42,629 bases of DNA, taken from positions 333,672 to 376,300 of the forward strand of contig MJCC01000015.1 of the NCBI GenBank assembly GCA_001766655.1, given 5' to 3'. This document shows positions 26,057 through 34,868 of this stretch, in pieces (the stretch's first letter is position 1; each line of letters starts with the position of its first letter). This DNA comes from Phytomonas francai (lineage: Eukaryota; Euglenozoa; Kinetoplastea; Trypanosomatida; Trypanosomatidae). The position numbers and the translations under genes were made by a program. The notes beneath the pieces are model-generated. The model worked only from the letters and a program-made list of their open reading frames with translations. It did not search any database and had not been told where the DNA came from.

Positions 26057-26872
26057 ATGCCGTCTCCGATTCACGATGCTACCACTGAGGCAGCCGAGCG
26101 ACAGTTGCGCGAAATCAACAGGGAAATCAACTCCGATCCTCTTCTCAGTGAACCTGAGAAACTCACTCTCACGTGTAAACTGACACGTGAGTACGAAAAT
26201 CATGACGTGTTTTACTCTCAGGTGCTTTCGCTGTTTTTGTCCGAACCCAGTCCTGATGCTTTGCTTTACTCCGCCATTCGGTATGCACGACGGGATGGCA
26301 ATTGCTTCTATCGTTGTTTTTCCTTTCGATTGTTTGAGTTGATGTTTCATGACTTGGAATTTGCTTTGCAAATACTGAAAATTATGCAAAATGACATCCG
26401 ACCGCGCATGCTTCAGCAGTTTGGAGAGTACTGCGGCGAATTTTGCGATGTAGCAGAGGGCCTTGCTAAGCGTATTTGTAATAAGGAGCTATGTACTCTG
26501 AATTCGGTTTATGAGGCCGTTACCAACGAAAGGGAAGAGAGGTACTTCATAGTCTACTTTCGTTATGCCGTGTCAATTTATTTGCGCGATCATGCCACCG
26601 AGTTCCTCCCCTTTGTGATGGGTCTTGATTTCCCTAACGTCGATAAGTACTGTGAACTGGAGGTGGAACCATTCGACAAAGAGAGCGACAACATCGATAT
26701 CGAATCTTTGGGGAGGCTCTTTAAGGTGACAATTCGCATTGAGGTGCTGGATCCCAAGGCAGGGAAACGGACTTCTCTTCAGATTGGTCAAAAAAAAGAC
26801 GAAGCTGATCTTGTTCCTCACATTATTTATTTATTGTATCGACCTGGCCATTACGATTTGCTCATGCTCTAG
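26057..26872 (+). CDS. OTUB: Otubain-type deubiquitinase (peptidase family C65)
   Basis: 271 residues from ATG 26057, the same length as human OTUB1. Otubains are cysteine proteases that cleave Lys48-linked ubiquitin chains, and in animals also block E2 enzymes without catalysis. The catalytic loop is YARRDGNCFYRCF (76-88), with D80 and nucleophile C83. The C-terminal PGHYDLLML (263-271) carries H265 and D267. Spacing between Cys and His is as in OTUB1 within a few residues. The N-terminal 50 residues form a charged helix (ERQLREINREINSDPLLSEP) like the ubiquitin- and E2-contacting arm of OTUB1. Between are the helical IRPRMLQQFGEYCGEF and the YFRYAVSIYLRDHATEFLPF block that matches the family's RxxxS.Y.. 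core. All triad residues are present, so it should be active. Confidence 0.93.
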   Translation: MPSPIHDATTEAAERQLREINREINSDPLLSEPEKLTLTCKLTREYENHDVFYSQVLSLFLSEPSPDALLYSAIRYARRDGNCFYRCFSFRLFELMFHDLEFALQILKIMQNDIRPRMLQQFGEYCGEFCDVAEGLAKRICNKELCTLNSVYEAVTNEREERYFIVYFRYAVSIYLRDHATEFLPFVMGLDFPNVDKYCELEVEPFDKESDNIDIESLGRLFKVTIRIEVLDPKAGKRTSLQIGQKKDEADLVPHIIYLLYRPGHYDLLML

Positions 26873-27019
26873 TTAAATGCGTGGCTGCGCGTTCAACACT
26901 TTTTTTTTTCATCTTTTGGCTTGTACAAACAGATCTTTGAGATGCAATGTATAATTTTTTTAATAATTTCCAAGACTTTTAATTCTCCATTGGCGAGCCA
27001 GAAGTCTGCAGCCGGCTCA

Positions 27020-27021
<2 letters not shown>

Positions 27022-27055
<34 letters not shown>

Positions 27056-27074
27056 CTGAGAGAGAGAGAGAGAG
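27022..27074. repeat. (GT)16 followed by (GA)n microsatellite
   Basis: GT units at 27022-27053, a short break, then GA units at 27058-27074. Confidence 0.9.
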
Positions 27075-27749
27075 CCGCTATCTTTCTGCTACCCAAACCA
27101 GTAATTCTGCAAGGGAGCTGGTAGAGCGCGTAATCAATTCTTCTTAGTGTCTTGTATATTTAAGGATACACTAGTATGGACATTGGGCAGTCTTGATTTC
27201 ATGTACAAAATGTGGAGAGTTGTTAGTGGTGTTGTATTACAAGCTATATCTATTTCAGTGCTTCATGATCGCTTCACGCAAAAGGGGGTGGGAGGCGCGG
27301 ACGTCGCCGTTCCGCCAAGTACCAAGCTGGTATAGCAGATAAAAGACCTTAATTTGTTTCTATAGCATTCAATACTCTTAGCAAGACGCTTCATAGGGAA
27401 AGTGTGGCTACACATTAAGTAGTTTCTGCTTTAGCGAGCGAAAACGTACAAGTGAGGAGTGGCTGAGAGGTATCTTAGATGTACAACTTAAGATAATTGT
27501 ATGCAGCTTCAATGCATCTGAATTAGTTCTTTCCCAAAAATTAATGTATTGATTTTTAGACACAAAGAGTCAATGTGCATAGCGAAGACAAATTTCTTGA
27601 CAGCGCTTTTCTATTACATAAAAATTATCAACAGAAAAGATCAAGCATAAGTAATTTTTAATACTATACATATGTGACTTTACACTTTTAAATGATTATT
27701 ATTATTTATAAAGTTAGTCTAATACAATTATCGTGAGTTCATTCATCGC

Positions 27750-27857
27750 ATCTATCTATATCTATATCTATATCTATATATATATATGTATAAATATAAA
27801 TAGATACATACATATGTATATATTTATACATATGTATATATGTATACATTTGTATAT
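27750..27857. repeat. ATCT/AT/ATGT low-complexity tract
   Basis: Tandem atct units pass into AT units and then into tacatatgtata-type palindromic repeats over about 100 bases. The palindromic part could form cruciforms. Confidence 0.85.
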
Positions 27858-28078
27858 TATGTTGAAAAATTAGTTGGAAAAATGCCTACAGTGGTGGTGG
27901 TGGTGGGGTACTTCTGCCGAATATGCAGTTGAAGGACTTTGAAATGTGTCAATTTTTCCCCTTTTCCTAACTTTCTATTGCTTTCGATTTTGTATTTAGT
28001 GTGAATACCATAGTTGCTACTGAGAAAAGGAGCGCCCTCTTTGGAATTTTCGGATAGCTATATCCAATCACGGAGAGT

Positions 28079-29482
28079 ATGAAACAATCCCATTCACACC
28101 AAGTAGATGAAAAAGATGCACCCGCTAATGAGAGCATTCAAGGCGGCAGTGAGCCTGACTCCGCTGTGAGAACTGACGTACTTAGAGTGGAGGCAGGGGA
28201 GCTGAGTGTAATCGAGTCCATGTGCCCGAAATGTTTTAAAAATGGCATGACACGCCTCATGATCACCGACATTCCACATTTCAAAGAAATTATTGTCAGT
28301 AGCTTTGAATGTCCGAACTGTGGGGAGACTAACAACGAGGTTACATTTGGTGGTATGTTTGGGGCAAAAAAAGTTCGCTACGTATTGCAGGTGAGAGATC
28401 AAAGAGACATGAATCGCCAAGTCGTCAAATCTGAATATGCGTCGATCATAATTCCGGAGCTAGAGCTTGAGATCCCACCTGAATCCCAGAAGGGCATGCT
28501 TAACACTGTAGAAGGCATTTTGGAGCATACCAGGGTCGGTCTTCAGCTTCAGCAGCAGATCCGTAAAATCGAAACCCCAGAGCTATACAGCCAGATTGAA
28601 GAGTTCTGTCATAAATTAGAGGATTACTGTCTAGGAAAGACACCGTTCACGCTAATTGTCGATGATCCTGCAGGGAACAGTTATGTAGAGGGGCGCTACG
28701 ACTACTACCATCCGACGATAGACCCAGCGCTGACCAAGTACGAGATGGAGCGTACTGACATTGACCGACAGTTGCTAGGGCTTCCTATCGATTACAACAC
28801 ACAAAGAACAAAGGAAGAAGAGGTGGGGGTAGAGACCGGGCACATGGATGATATCAGCTGTCTGGAGTGCCCATGCCCTGCCTGCAATAAGATAGGTGAG
28901 ATGAAAATGCACGTGTGCGACATTCCATATTTCAAAGAGACCATTATCATGGCGTTCAAATGTGACCGTTGTGGGTACAAAAACAATGAAGTAAAATCTG
29001 GCGGGAGAATTTCAGAGAAAGGATTACGCCTCACCTTGCGCGTCGAGAGCGAGGAAGATTTAAAGCGTGACCTTCTCAAGTCCGAGACGGCGATGCTTAC
29101 CATTCCGGAGGTGGACCTGGAGCTGGCCCCTGGCACGCTGGGCGGGTTCTTCTCCACTGTGGAGGGAACCCTTGTGATGGTTCGCGAGCAGCTTAACAAC
29201 CTGCCGCAGGCTGCCTTTGCCAAGGGCGATTCTGCAACCGCTGAGTCCAAATCGATGCTAGAGTTTGTGGAGGAGCTGGATGCACTGATAAGTGGCAAGC
29301 GAACGTTTACAATAATCCTTGATGATCCGCTCTCAAACATTTATATTCAGAACCCAAGAGCACATTTACCACAACCGGAGGATGAGGATCCGCGATTGGC
29401 ACGTGAGGAATACGTCCGCAGCTACGAGCAGGACATGGAGTTAGGGTTACACGACATGAACACTGGGGAAGAATTAGCCTAA
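28079..29482 (+). CDS. ZPR1: ZPR1 zinc-finger protein
   Basis: 467 residues from ATG 28079. ZPR1 is a conserved eukaryotic protein that binds, and in recent work chaperones, elongation factor eEF1A, and it moves between cytoplasm and nucleus. It has the family's tandem architecture of two zinc fingers, each followed by an A/B (double-stranded beta-helix plus hairpin) domain. Finger 1: C49-x2-C52 ... C78-x2-C81 with ITDIPHFKEIIVSSFECPNC. Finger 2: C266-x2-C269 ... C295-x2-C298 with CDIPYFKETIIMAFKCDRC. After each comes the GG...G..... repeat (NNEVTFGG; NNEVKSGG), the PELELEIPP or PEVDLELAPGTLGG...VEG block, and the FTLIVDDPAGNSYV or FTIILDDPLSNIYI block. All eight zinc ligands are present. Length agrees with yeast and human ZPR1. 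Confidence 0.95.
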   Translation: MKQSHSHQVDEKDAPANESIQGGSEPDSAVRTDVLRVEAGELSVIESMCPKCFKNGMTRLMITDIPHFKEIIVSSFECPNCGETNNEVTFGGMFGAKKVRYVLQVRDQRDMNRQVVKSEYASIIIPELELEIPPESQKGMLNTVEGILEHTRVGLQLQQQIRKIETPELYSQIEEFCHKLEDYCLGKTPFTLIVDDPAGNSYVEGRYDYYHPTIDPALTKYEMERTDIDRQLLGLPIDYNTQRTKEEEVGVETGHMDDISCLECPCPACNKIGEMKMHVCDIPYFKETIIMAFKCDRCGYKNNEVKSGGRISEKGLRLTLRVESEEDLKRDLLKSETAMLTIPEVDLELAPGTLGGFFSTVEGTLVMVREQLNNLPQAAFAKGDSATAESKSMLEFVEELDALISGKRTFTIILDDPLSNIYIQNPRAHLPQPEDEDPRLAREEYVRSYEQDMELGLHDMNTGEELA

Positions 29483-30007
29483 ATGGCAAGAGGGATCAAG
29501 TGAGAAAAATCAAAGAGACTATTTAAGAGTAGAAGTCACAGGTCCTGAAAAGGGTGTATTTAACCAGATGCGCACCTACTTTTTTCTTTTTCTATAATAT
29601 CAATCCGTGAGGGGATTTTATTTCTGCTTCATTGGTAATCTAACATAAAGTTAAATTTGATTGTACTATGCGCATGCCACAAGTTTATGTTCGAAGAATA
29701 AATAATATTAATTCTAGTAAAATAATTACAATATTGTTGCTTGAGTACGCGTTTAAAGACCCATGAAACGTTTCTGTAGCGCCTACTTGAGAGATGTAAG
29801 TTCCTTTTAGGAAAGTTTTTTTTTCGTTTTACAATTCTTTAGGCTTCGACATGAAAGCGGAACTTCAATTACTTTTGCAATAAAGACGGGTATATTTGGG
29901 ATAGGATAAGAAACTACCCCCTTCCCATCTTCTTCTAAGAAAAAAAGGTACAAAGAGGCAAACCACAACAGCAAAGAAACGCAAACGTCAAAAACAAGAA
30001 GATATAT
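29483..30007 (+). other. Spacer before the coiled-coil gene
   Basis: Nothing recognised. cccccttcccatcttcttct (29917-29936) ends at AG 29938-29939, a strong acceptor. The next 68 bases contain no ATG until 30008. Confidence 0.55.
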
Positions 30008-30811
30008 ATGGCAAAGGGGGTACGTGTTGTGACTAATGTTGATGATATTATCGAACGCTACTATACGTTCACTAGTACAAGCACCAGTATCCAGAAAGAA
30101 ATAGAGGAGTACTTTCTACGACAAGAGGTTGACATTCGCAAGCGTGTTAGCCTCCTGGATGATATTCAGCGTACCATAAGCGAGGAGAGACGCTGCCTTG
30201 AGTTGCAACATCAAGAGTGTCGGGCGCAGATTAGCGCAGCTCGGCGCCATAACATTTTGTTGCAGTCTGAAAAACAAAAAGTTCAGGATGTGATTGACTC
30301 TTCTCAAAGCGTTCTTGAAAAGGAAGAGAAGGAAGTGGAGGCTAAATTACGAGAACTGGATGATAGTATTGCTATGGAGGACAGGCTTATCAGAGAAGCT
30401 CTTGACACACGCGATGTTTTAGAGGCAGAGGCGAAAACAATAAGGGCCAAAGAGGTGCGCTGCCAACACGAAGAACAAGATATGGAAAAGGCACTCGAAG
30501 AGCTTCATAGCCTTATGACCGAGATTGGGGAACGCAAAAACTCACTGGTGAAAAAGAACGGCACAATTGTAGTCTGGAACCAAACACTGGAGGCACGCGA
30601 AAGAGAACTGGTTCGTTTACAGGACGAGCTACAAGATGCTTTGCGCGTACTCAAGTGCGATGAACGCCAGTTAGGAATGAGTCAAGTGCGTAGTAATACG
30701 GTTGTTCCGACCATATCTCAGCGGGAGCTTATGGATGATTACGACATGTGTATTGTGCATGAGCGCACTCGTGAGGAAATTGACATTGAGGATGAGGATT
30801 GTGAAACGTAG
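30008..30811 (+). CDS. Coiled-coil protein of unknown function
   Basis: 267 residues from ATG 30008. Residues about 25-225 are almost wholly helical and heptad-like, rich in Glu, Lys, Arg, Gln and Leu (for example RRCLELQHQECRAQISAARR, VLEKEEKEVEAKLRELDD, ARERELVRLQDELQDALRVL), so a long parallel coiled coil is likely. The N-terminal 25 residues (VRVVTNVDDIIERYYTF) and the C-terminal 40 residues (DYDMCIVHERTREEIDIEDEDCET) are outside it, and the tail is acidic. There is no membrane segment or catalytic domain. In kinetoplastids such proteins are commonly cytoskeletal or flagellar, but nothing here decides that. I do not recognise an orthologue. Confidence 0.75.
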   Translation: MAKGVRVVTNVDDIIERYYTFTSTSTSIQKEIEEYFLRQEVDIRKRVSLLDDIQRTISEERRCLELQHQECRAQISAARRHNILLQSEKQKVQDVIDSSQSVLEKEEKEVEAKLRELDDSIAMEDRLIREALDTRDVLEAEAKTIRAKEVRCQHEEQDMEKALEELHSLMTEIGERKNSLVKKNGTIVVWNQTLEARERELVRLQDELQDALRVLKCDERQLGMSQVRSNTVVPTISQRELMDDYDMCIVHERTREEIDIEDEDCET

Positions 30812-31339
30812 CCCTGAAGCGTTTGGGGGTGGGGGTATAAGTTAACCGGTCAAAATGTCCTTAGACGCATCGTTTAAAAGGATTGTGGTGAATAGGGTAG
30901 CCGCAATAGGGTATGTGTATCAAAGCCGAGGAAGTTTGCAAGGAGGTTGAGGTTGTTTCCACAACTTTTCCTTTTAGATTCATTTAGGTGTAAACTCTGG
31001 AGTACGGGGACCTTGAGTTTTTCCTCTAGAAAATTCGGTTTCATATGTAGTGCTTTCATTTCCTCTTCTTTTTTATTTTCCTTTTTCCTCATCGAATGGT
31101 GATAAAATAGGTCGGATAACGCGGATACTAGCTCGTGGAGGCTTTCACCGTTTGTATCGACAGAACACAGCAGGCAGTGTACCATAAATAACATTTTTTC
31201 GCTTAGATTTCTTAGTATATCCGGTTCAAACATTTCGTTGTTCACGCACACAGATCGCAAACTTCTTATCTATTATACCGTTCGAGTCTTAGCATTTGTA
31301 TAATCTAACCCACTCTCGCTCTTCATACGTTATTGCAGG
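30812..31339 (+). other. Spacer before the TBC gene
   Basis: No + strand gene. A 128-codon minus-strand frame (30874-31260) exists but begins without ATG at its 5' end, and I rejected it. cccactctcgctcttcatac (31309-31328) is followed by AG 31337-31338. Confidence 0.5.
31337..31338 (+). promoter_or_regulatory. Predicted acceptor AG one base before the TBC gene's ATG
   Basis: The sequence reads cattcgt-type pyrimidines, ttgcAG, G, ATG. If used, the message would have only one encoded base between the spliced leader and the start codon. No closer pyrimidine-AG pair exists upstream. Confidence 0.45.
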
Positions 31340-32851
31340 ATGAATGACCTTAAGCTGCTCAACTCCTTTTCTCAAAGCGAGTCCTTCAGCGATGCTTTAG
31401 TACGGAATACACTAGACTTTTCGTCCTTACATCTAGAGTCTAACCTGTTGCACAGCATACGTTGGCATTTCCTACTGGGTACTCTTCCTCTTGACATAAA
31501 CCCTGATAATGCCCCAACTCGCTTCACAGAGGCCTGGCGCACAATGTCGTCCGAGTGGGAGAGCACTATACAGAAGCGCACGGGACTCTATGAAAGCAAG
31601 GGTGTCCGTTTTATCCCCAATGTCGTGAAGCAATCCAGGTTCGATCCCAGCAGTGACAGCGAATCCGAGAATGGAGGCTTTAGCACAGATTTGTCTACAG
31701 GGGCCTCTCGAGAGGGGTATGCGACAAGGGAGAACCCTCTGCGGCCTGAGGCAAACAGTCCCTATGTGCTTCAGTATTATATTGATCAAATCCGCAAAGA
31801 AGTCAAAAAGGATGTCGATCGGTTATTTTGGGACCTGCCCATTTTTAGAAATCCCCAGACGAAGTGCGACATCTCAAGTATTCTGGTTAATTTTTGTTTG
31901 GTGGAGAAAAAGGAGTATCGCCAAGGTTTACATGAGATTGTTGCTTTTTTGTATTACATCTGCGACCGCGATAGGTGTTTATTGGAGGCCTTAAAGGGGG
32001 AGACAATTCGGTTCCCGCCAAAGGAGGCAGCATTTTGGGATTACATTTCGCTGACATATTCCTCACCTAGTGGTCTTGTCAGTTCGACATACGCCCTTTT
32101 CACGAGGATGATGTCGCCCGATGGCCTCGGGCTTAGTCTTTGGTTTTACAATGACGAAGAAGAAGAGGCGCAAGATACTCTATATAAACATGTGCAGAGT
32201 AATATTCTGCGGCGCATCGATCCTGCACTACAAACCATGTTAGACGAGGAGTACGATATTCAAGCAGTGTCGTACATGGTGCGCTGGCTCCGACTCCTAT
32301 TTTTGCGCGAGTTTTCCTTGCCACAGAGCACTTTAGTATGGGGAGTAATCTTCGCAGATGCCCACCTTTGCCGACGAAACAATCAATCGTTCAGTTTACG
32401 GAACAGTTTCTCGCTGTATTTAGCGGCAACTATGCTTCACGCTATTCGTGATGAACTGTGTGATGGATATGTTACTGCCCTACGCCGGTTGATGAGCTAC
32501 CCACCTGTCGAGGACGTTCGTCTGTTAATCATTGAGGCAGCTTCTTTTGAAGATTTGAAGCATCTCCGGAATTACATTCAACCACCGCCAACAGAAACAG
32601 TTCACTGGACAGGTATACCGCAAGCGCAGCGGCTACGTACCGCTGAAGATCCTGATCCACCATTGACAAAAGAGATTATATCAGCACAGGGGAAACGGTT
32701 GGCTTCCATAATCGAGCGTTTAAGCAAATCATTGTATTCCACATCATCTCTAAGCGATGACGAAAAGGAGCAATTTGAAGCCAATTATTTTCAGGCATTA
32801 GCAGAACTCAAAAAGGTTCGCGATGTACTTCTTTTTGGTGTTTCTGATTAG
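31340..32851 (+). CDS. TBC-domain Rab GTPase-activating protein
   Basis: 503 residues from ATG 31340. TBC proteins switch off Rab GTPases in membrane traffic with a dual-finger mechanism. An R-x-x-x-L-L-G-type motif is at 41-47 (RWHFLLG). The Arg-finger motif is V155-K-K-D158-V-D-R161 (consensus IxxDxxR). The Gln-finger motif is Y193-R-Q195-G196 followed by LHEIVAFLYYI. Between motif A and the arginine finger lies a Ser/Asp/Glu-rich insertion (about 100-140), similar to TBC1D5-type proteins. The second half has FTRMMSPDGLGLSLWFYNDE, IQAVSYMVRWLRLLFLREFS and LVWGVIFADA, which fit the C-terminal TBC helices. Both catalytic fingers are present, so GAP activity is expected. The Rab target cannot be told. 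Confidence 0.9.
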   Translation: MNDLKLLNSFSQSESFSDALVRNTLDFSSLHLESNLLHSIRWHFLLGTLPLDINPDNAPTRFTEAWRTMSSEWESTIQKRTGLYESKGVRFIPNVVKQSRFDPSSDSESENGGFSTDLSTGASREGYATRENPLRPEANSPYVLQYYIDQIRKEVKKDVDRLFWDLPIFRNPQTKCDISSILVNFCLVEKKEYRQGLHEIVAFLYYICDRDRCLLEALKGETIRFPPKEAAFWDYISLTYSSPSGLVSSTYALFTRMMSPDGLGLSLWFYNDEEEEAQDTLYKHVQSNILRRIDPALQTMLDEEYDIQAVSYMVRWLRLLFLREFSLPQSTLVWGVIFADAHLCRRNNQSFSLRNSFSLYLAATMLHAIRDELCDGYVTALRRLMSYPPVEDVRLLIIEAASFEDLKHLRNYIQPPPTETVHWTGIPQAQRLRTAEDPDPPLTKEIISAQGKRLASIIERLSKSLYSTSSLSDDEKEQFEANYFQALAELKKVRDVLLFGVSD

Positions 32852-33846
32852 CCGTTAGCCTATTAAATTTCGTGTCGACCTTATTACATAGGAAACCTTT
32901 TACCTCCCCCCCCCTCCCAAAGCAAATCTGCACATCCAAAGACAGTTTTTTTATTTAATTCAAAATATTGCTCTATGGGATAGAGTATACATGAGCTTGA
33001 GCAGGTCAGTTTCCTTTAGTGCATTTCTTTCTTTCCATCCCGAATAGTACTTTTCTTGGTATACGACATATTTAAGTGAACTCTATATTATAGGGACCAA
33101 CAAAACCCATACTCCGAAAATGAAAGATTACGACCTTTTTGGTAAATTTACGATCTGAAAATTCAGTTATCGTCTCGTTGATCTATTATTTCGTATTGCT
33201 ATTTGCAAGTAAGCATTTTTCCCTTTTTTTTAAATACACATTCAGAACCTTTTAAAGGAGTGGGATCCGTCAATGGGGGAGAAAGCTTAAAAGTGACACC
33301 GTTTGGCAGCTGATGCAGTGCAGTATCGAATAGGCGTCCACATCAGGAACCATTTTATTTGGAGTGGTATAATAACTTGGTTTAGTATTTTCTCAGAGCG
33401 ATTGGAAACTCCGCTTTACGGTGCAACACGAGAATTGGGAAAGATCTTATAAGTCATCCTTTCATTTGTGCAGAAGCGCGTGACAATGACACAAATTCAC
33501 AATCTAAAAGCTCTTCCCCCCCCTCCTCCTGGCATTTACATGATTAGCCATGCTTCTTTCTAAAATCACATGTGTGTATTAATGGTTTTCCTTTTGAATA
33601 CAAAGATAGCTTAATAAGAAAGACTTTGTTCGGTATACATATCTCACCAACGGTGAAGAGTGAGCTTCTTTAGACTGGGTGAAGTTCGATGCCGCATATT
33701 TCTGTGCAGATAAAAAAATATATCCAATGAAGCCCTTTTGGAAATTGTATAATCCCGTTATTTTTTCTAGATTACTTCAGCATTTTTCTTCCCGATTATA
33801 CAGTGGTGTGTTTTAAAATAAGGGAGAAAATAAAGAATCAACCCCA
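32852..33846 (+). other. 1 kb AT-rich spacer
   Basis: Nothing recognised on either strand. C-rich runs occur at 32906-32918 and 33515-33529. Pyrimidine-AG pairs at 33769-33770 and 33802-33803 precede the next start. Confidence 0.5.
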
Positions 33847-34530
33847 ATGGACTTTTTCCAAGTTTATGATCAGCAAACTTTTCAGAGAAAACCAGACCTA
33901 CCCGTGTTCTTCGAAATTGTCTTCGTTTTTGTGCTGATAGCTGTTGTTGGGTTGGCGCTCCAGCACCTTCCCGCGTTTTTAGTCCAGATCTTTGCATTAT
34001 CACACACTCTGGCATGCGCGAAATCTCGATCCACACCAGCACCGTGCCACCGGGCGCAAACTGTGGAAGCTCCCGCAAAGCCATTGGCTTCTTTAGCAGA
34101 TAACGCTAAGGTGGAAGTTCAGAAGGTTAAACCTGGCGCTAGTCGAGAAAATAATGTTCTTAGTAGCGCGCTAGACTCTTTTTTTGAGGAGGAAGAGGTT
34201 CTTGAAGAGTCCCTTTTGGACTCAGACGTTTTGATAGGCATTCAGAAAATTAGTTCAGATAGGGGTGCTAAAATAGGTCAGCGCCTGGAGCCGTCCAAGG
34301 AGTCTCCGTCAGAAGTAAACTATATTAGGCGGGATCTTGCCCAAAAGATGGTCCGCAATTTCAAAAAAACGACCACTGCGGCTTCCCCAAGCCCTCAGTT
34401 GTCTGGAGACAGGGTTTCAGATCCAGATGCTACTCTAGATACCGTACTAGATGATTTTTGGCGTGATGAGAGCATTCTAAACGAAACTATTATTGATTGC
34501 GCCGTTGAGGAAGCCAAACATTCCGCGTGA
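33847..34530 (+). CDS. Single-pass membrane protein with a duplicated 20-residue acidic motif
   Basis: 227 residues from ATG 33847. Residues about 19-52 are hydrophobic (FFEIVFVFVLIAVVGLAL and on), one membrane helix, possibly a pair. The rest is polar with Pro/Ala/Ser linkers. Two copies of the same acidic-hydrophobic motif lie about 92 residues apart: residues 109-128 and 201-220. They align without gaps: L-D-x-F-aromatic, acidic stretch, V/I-L-x-E-S/T-L/I-L/I-D-x-x-V. Eight of 20 positions are identical and most others conservative. The second copy lies almost at the C-terminus. I recognise no family. The motif could be a repeated docking site, which is inference. Confidence 0.7.
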   Translation: MDFFQVYDQQTFQRKPDLPVFFEIVFVFVLIAVVGLALQHLPAFLVQIFALSHTLACAKSRSTPAPCHRAQTVEAPAKPLASLADNAKVEVQKVKPGASRENNVLSSALDSFFEEEEVLEESLLDSDVLIGIQKISSDRGAKIGQRLEPSKESPSEVNYIRRDLAQKMVRNFKKTTTAASPSPQLSGDRVSDPDATLDTVLDDFWRDESILNETIIDCAVEEAKHSA

Positions 34531-34868
34531 AGGCGAGGTTAGGTGCAAACACTGTTAGCGAATGCACGGGGCCCAGTACCATGCGAATGCTTTATTGATC
34601 CTAAGTCTTCTAATGAAAGTAAACGCTTAGTATAACTAATGTTTTTTTGTTACATTTTGTGCTTCTCTAGACCTTACCAGAACACAAACTCCCCGAATTG
34701 GCCCCAATGGCGGCTGAACTTTACTTTTAGGCTCATGTTCTCGTTTCTCTCTGTGGTATTGTTACCAAACCTTTCTGACCTTAATAGGTTCCTTTTGTAT
34801 ACTAATCCCTTCTCACTACCTCTCTGTTTTCATTTTCCCAGCTTCGAAATTCGATCTAAGTAAACAAA
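34531..34868 (+). other. Spacer with the Ste24 splice acceptor
   Basis: No gene. cccttctcactacctctctg (34807-34826), ttttcattttccc and AG 34840-34841 make a textbook acceptor. The remaining 27-base 5' UTR has no ATG before 34869. Confidence 0.65.

Larger units (their letters stand above)
26873..28078 (+). other. 1.2 kb AT-rich spacer with microsatellites
   Basis: No supported gene. It contains GT and GA microsatellites and a long ATCT/AT/ATGT repeat tract. tttttccccttttcctaact (27954-27973) and following pyrimidines lead to AG 27998-27999, a good acceptor. The 80-base 5' UTR that follows has no ATG before 28079. Confidence 0.55.

Noticed and set aside
27750..27857. Possible CRISPR-like or tandem regulatory array
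   Set aside because: Units are only 2-6 bases and degenerate; it is a microsatellite. No repeat-spacer structure occurs anywhere in the window.
30874..31260. Minus-strand frame of 128 codons between the coiled-coil and TBC genes
   Set aside because: Composition is protein-like, but its 5' end has no ATG (the first Met is ten codons in), it opposes the transcription direction of every other gene, and no acceptor signal precedes it on that strand.
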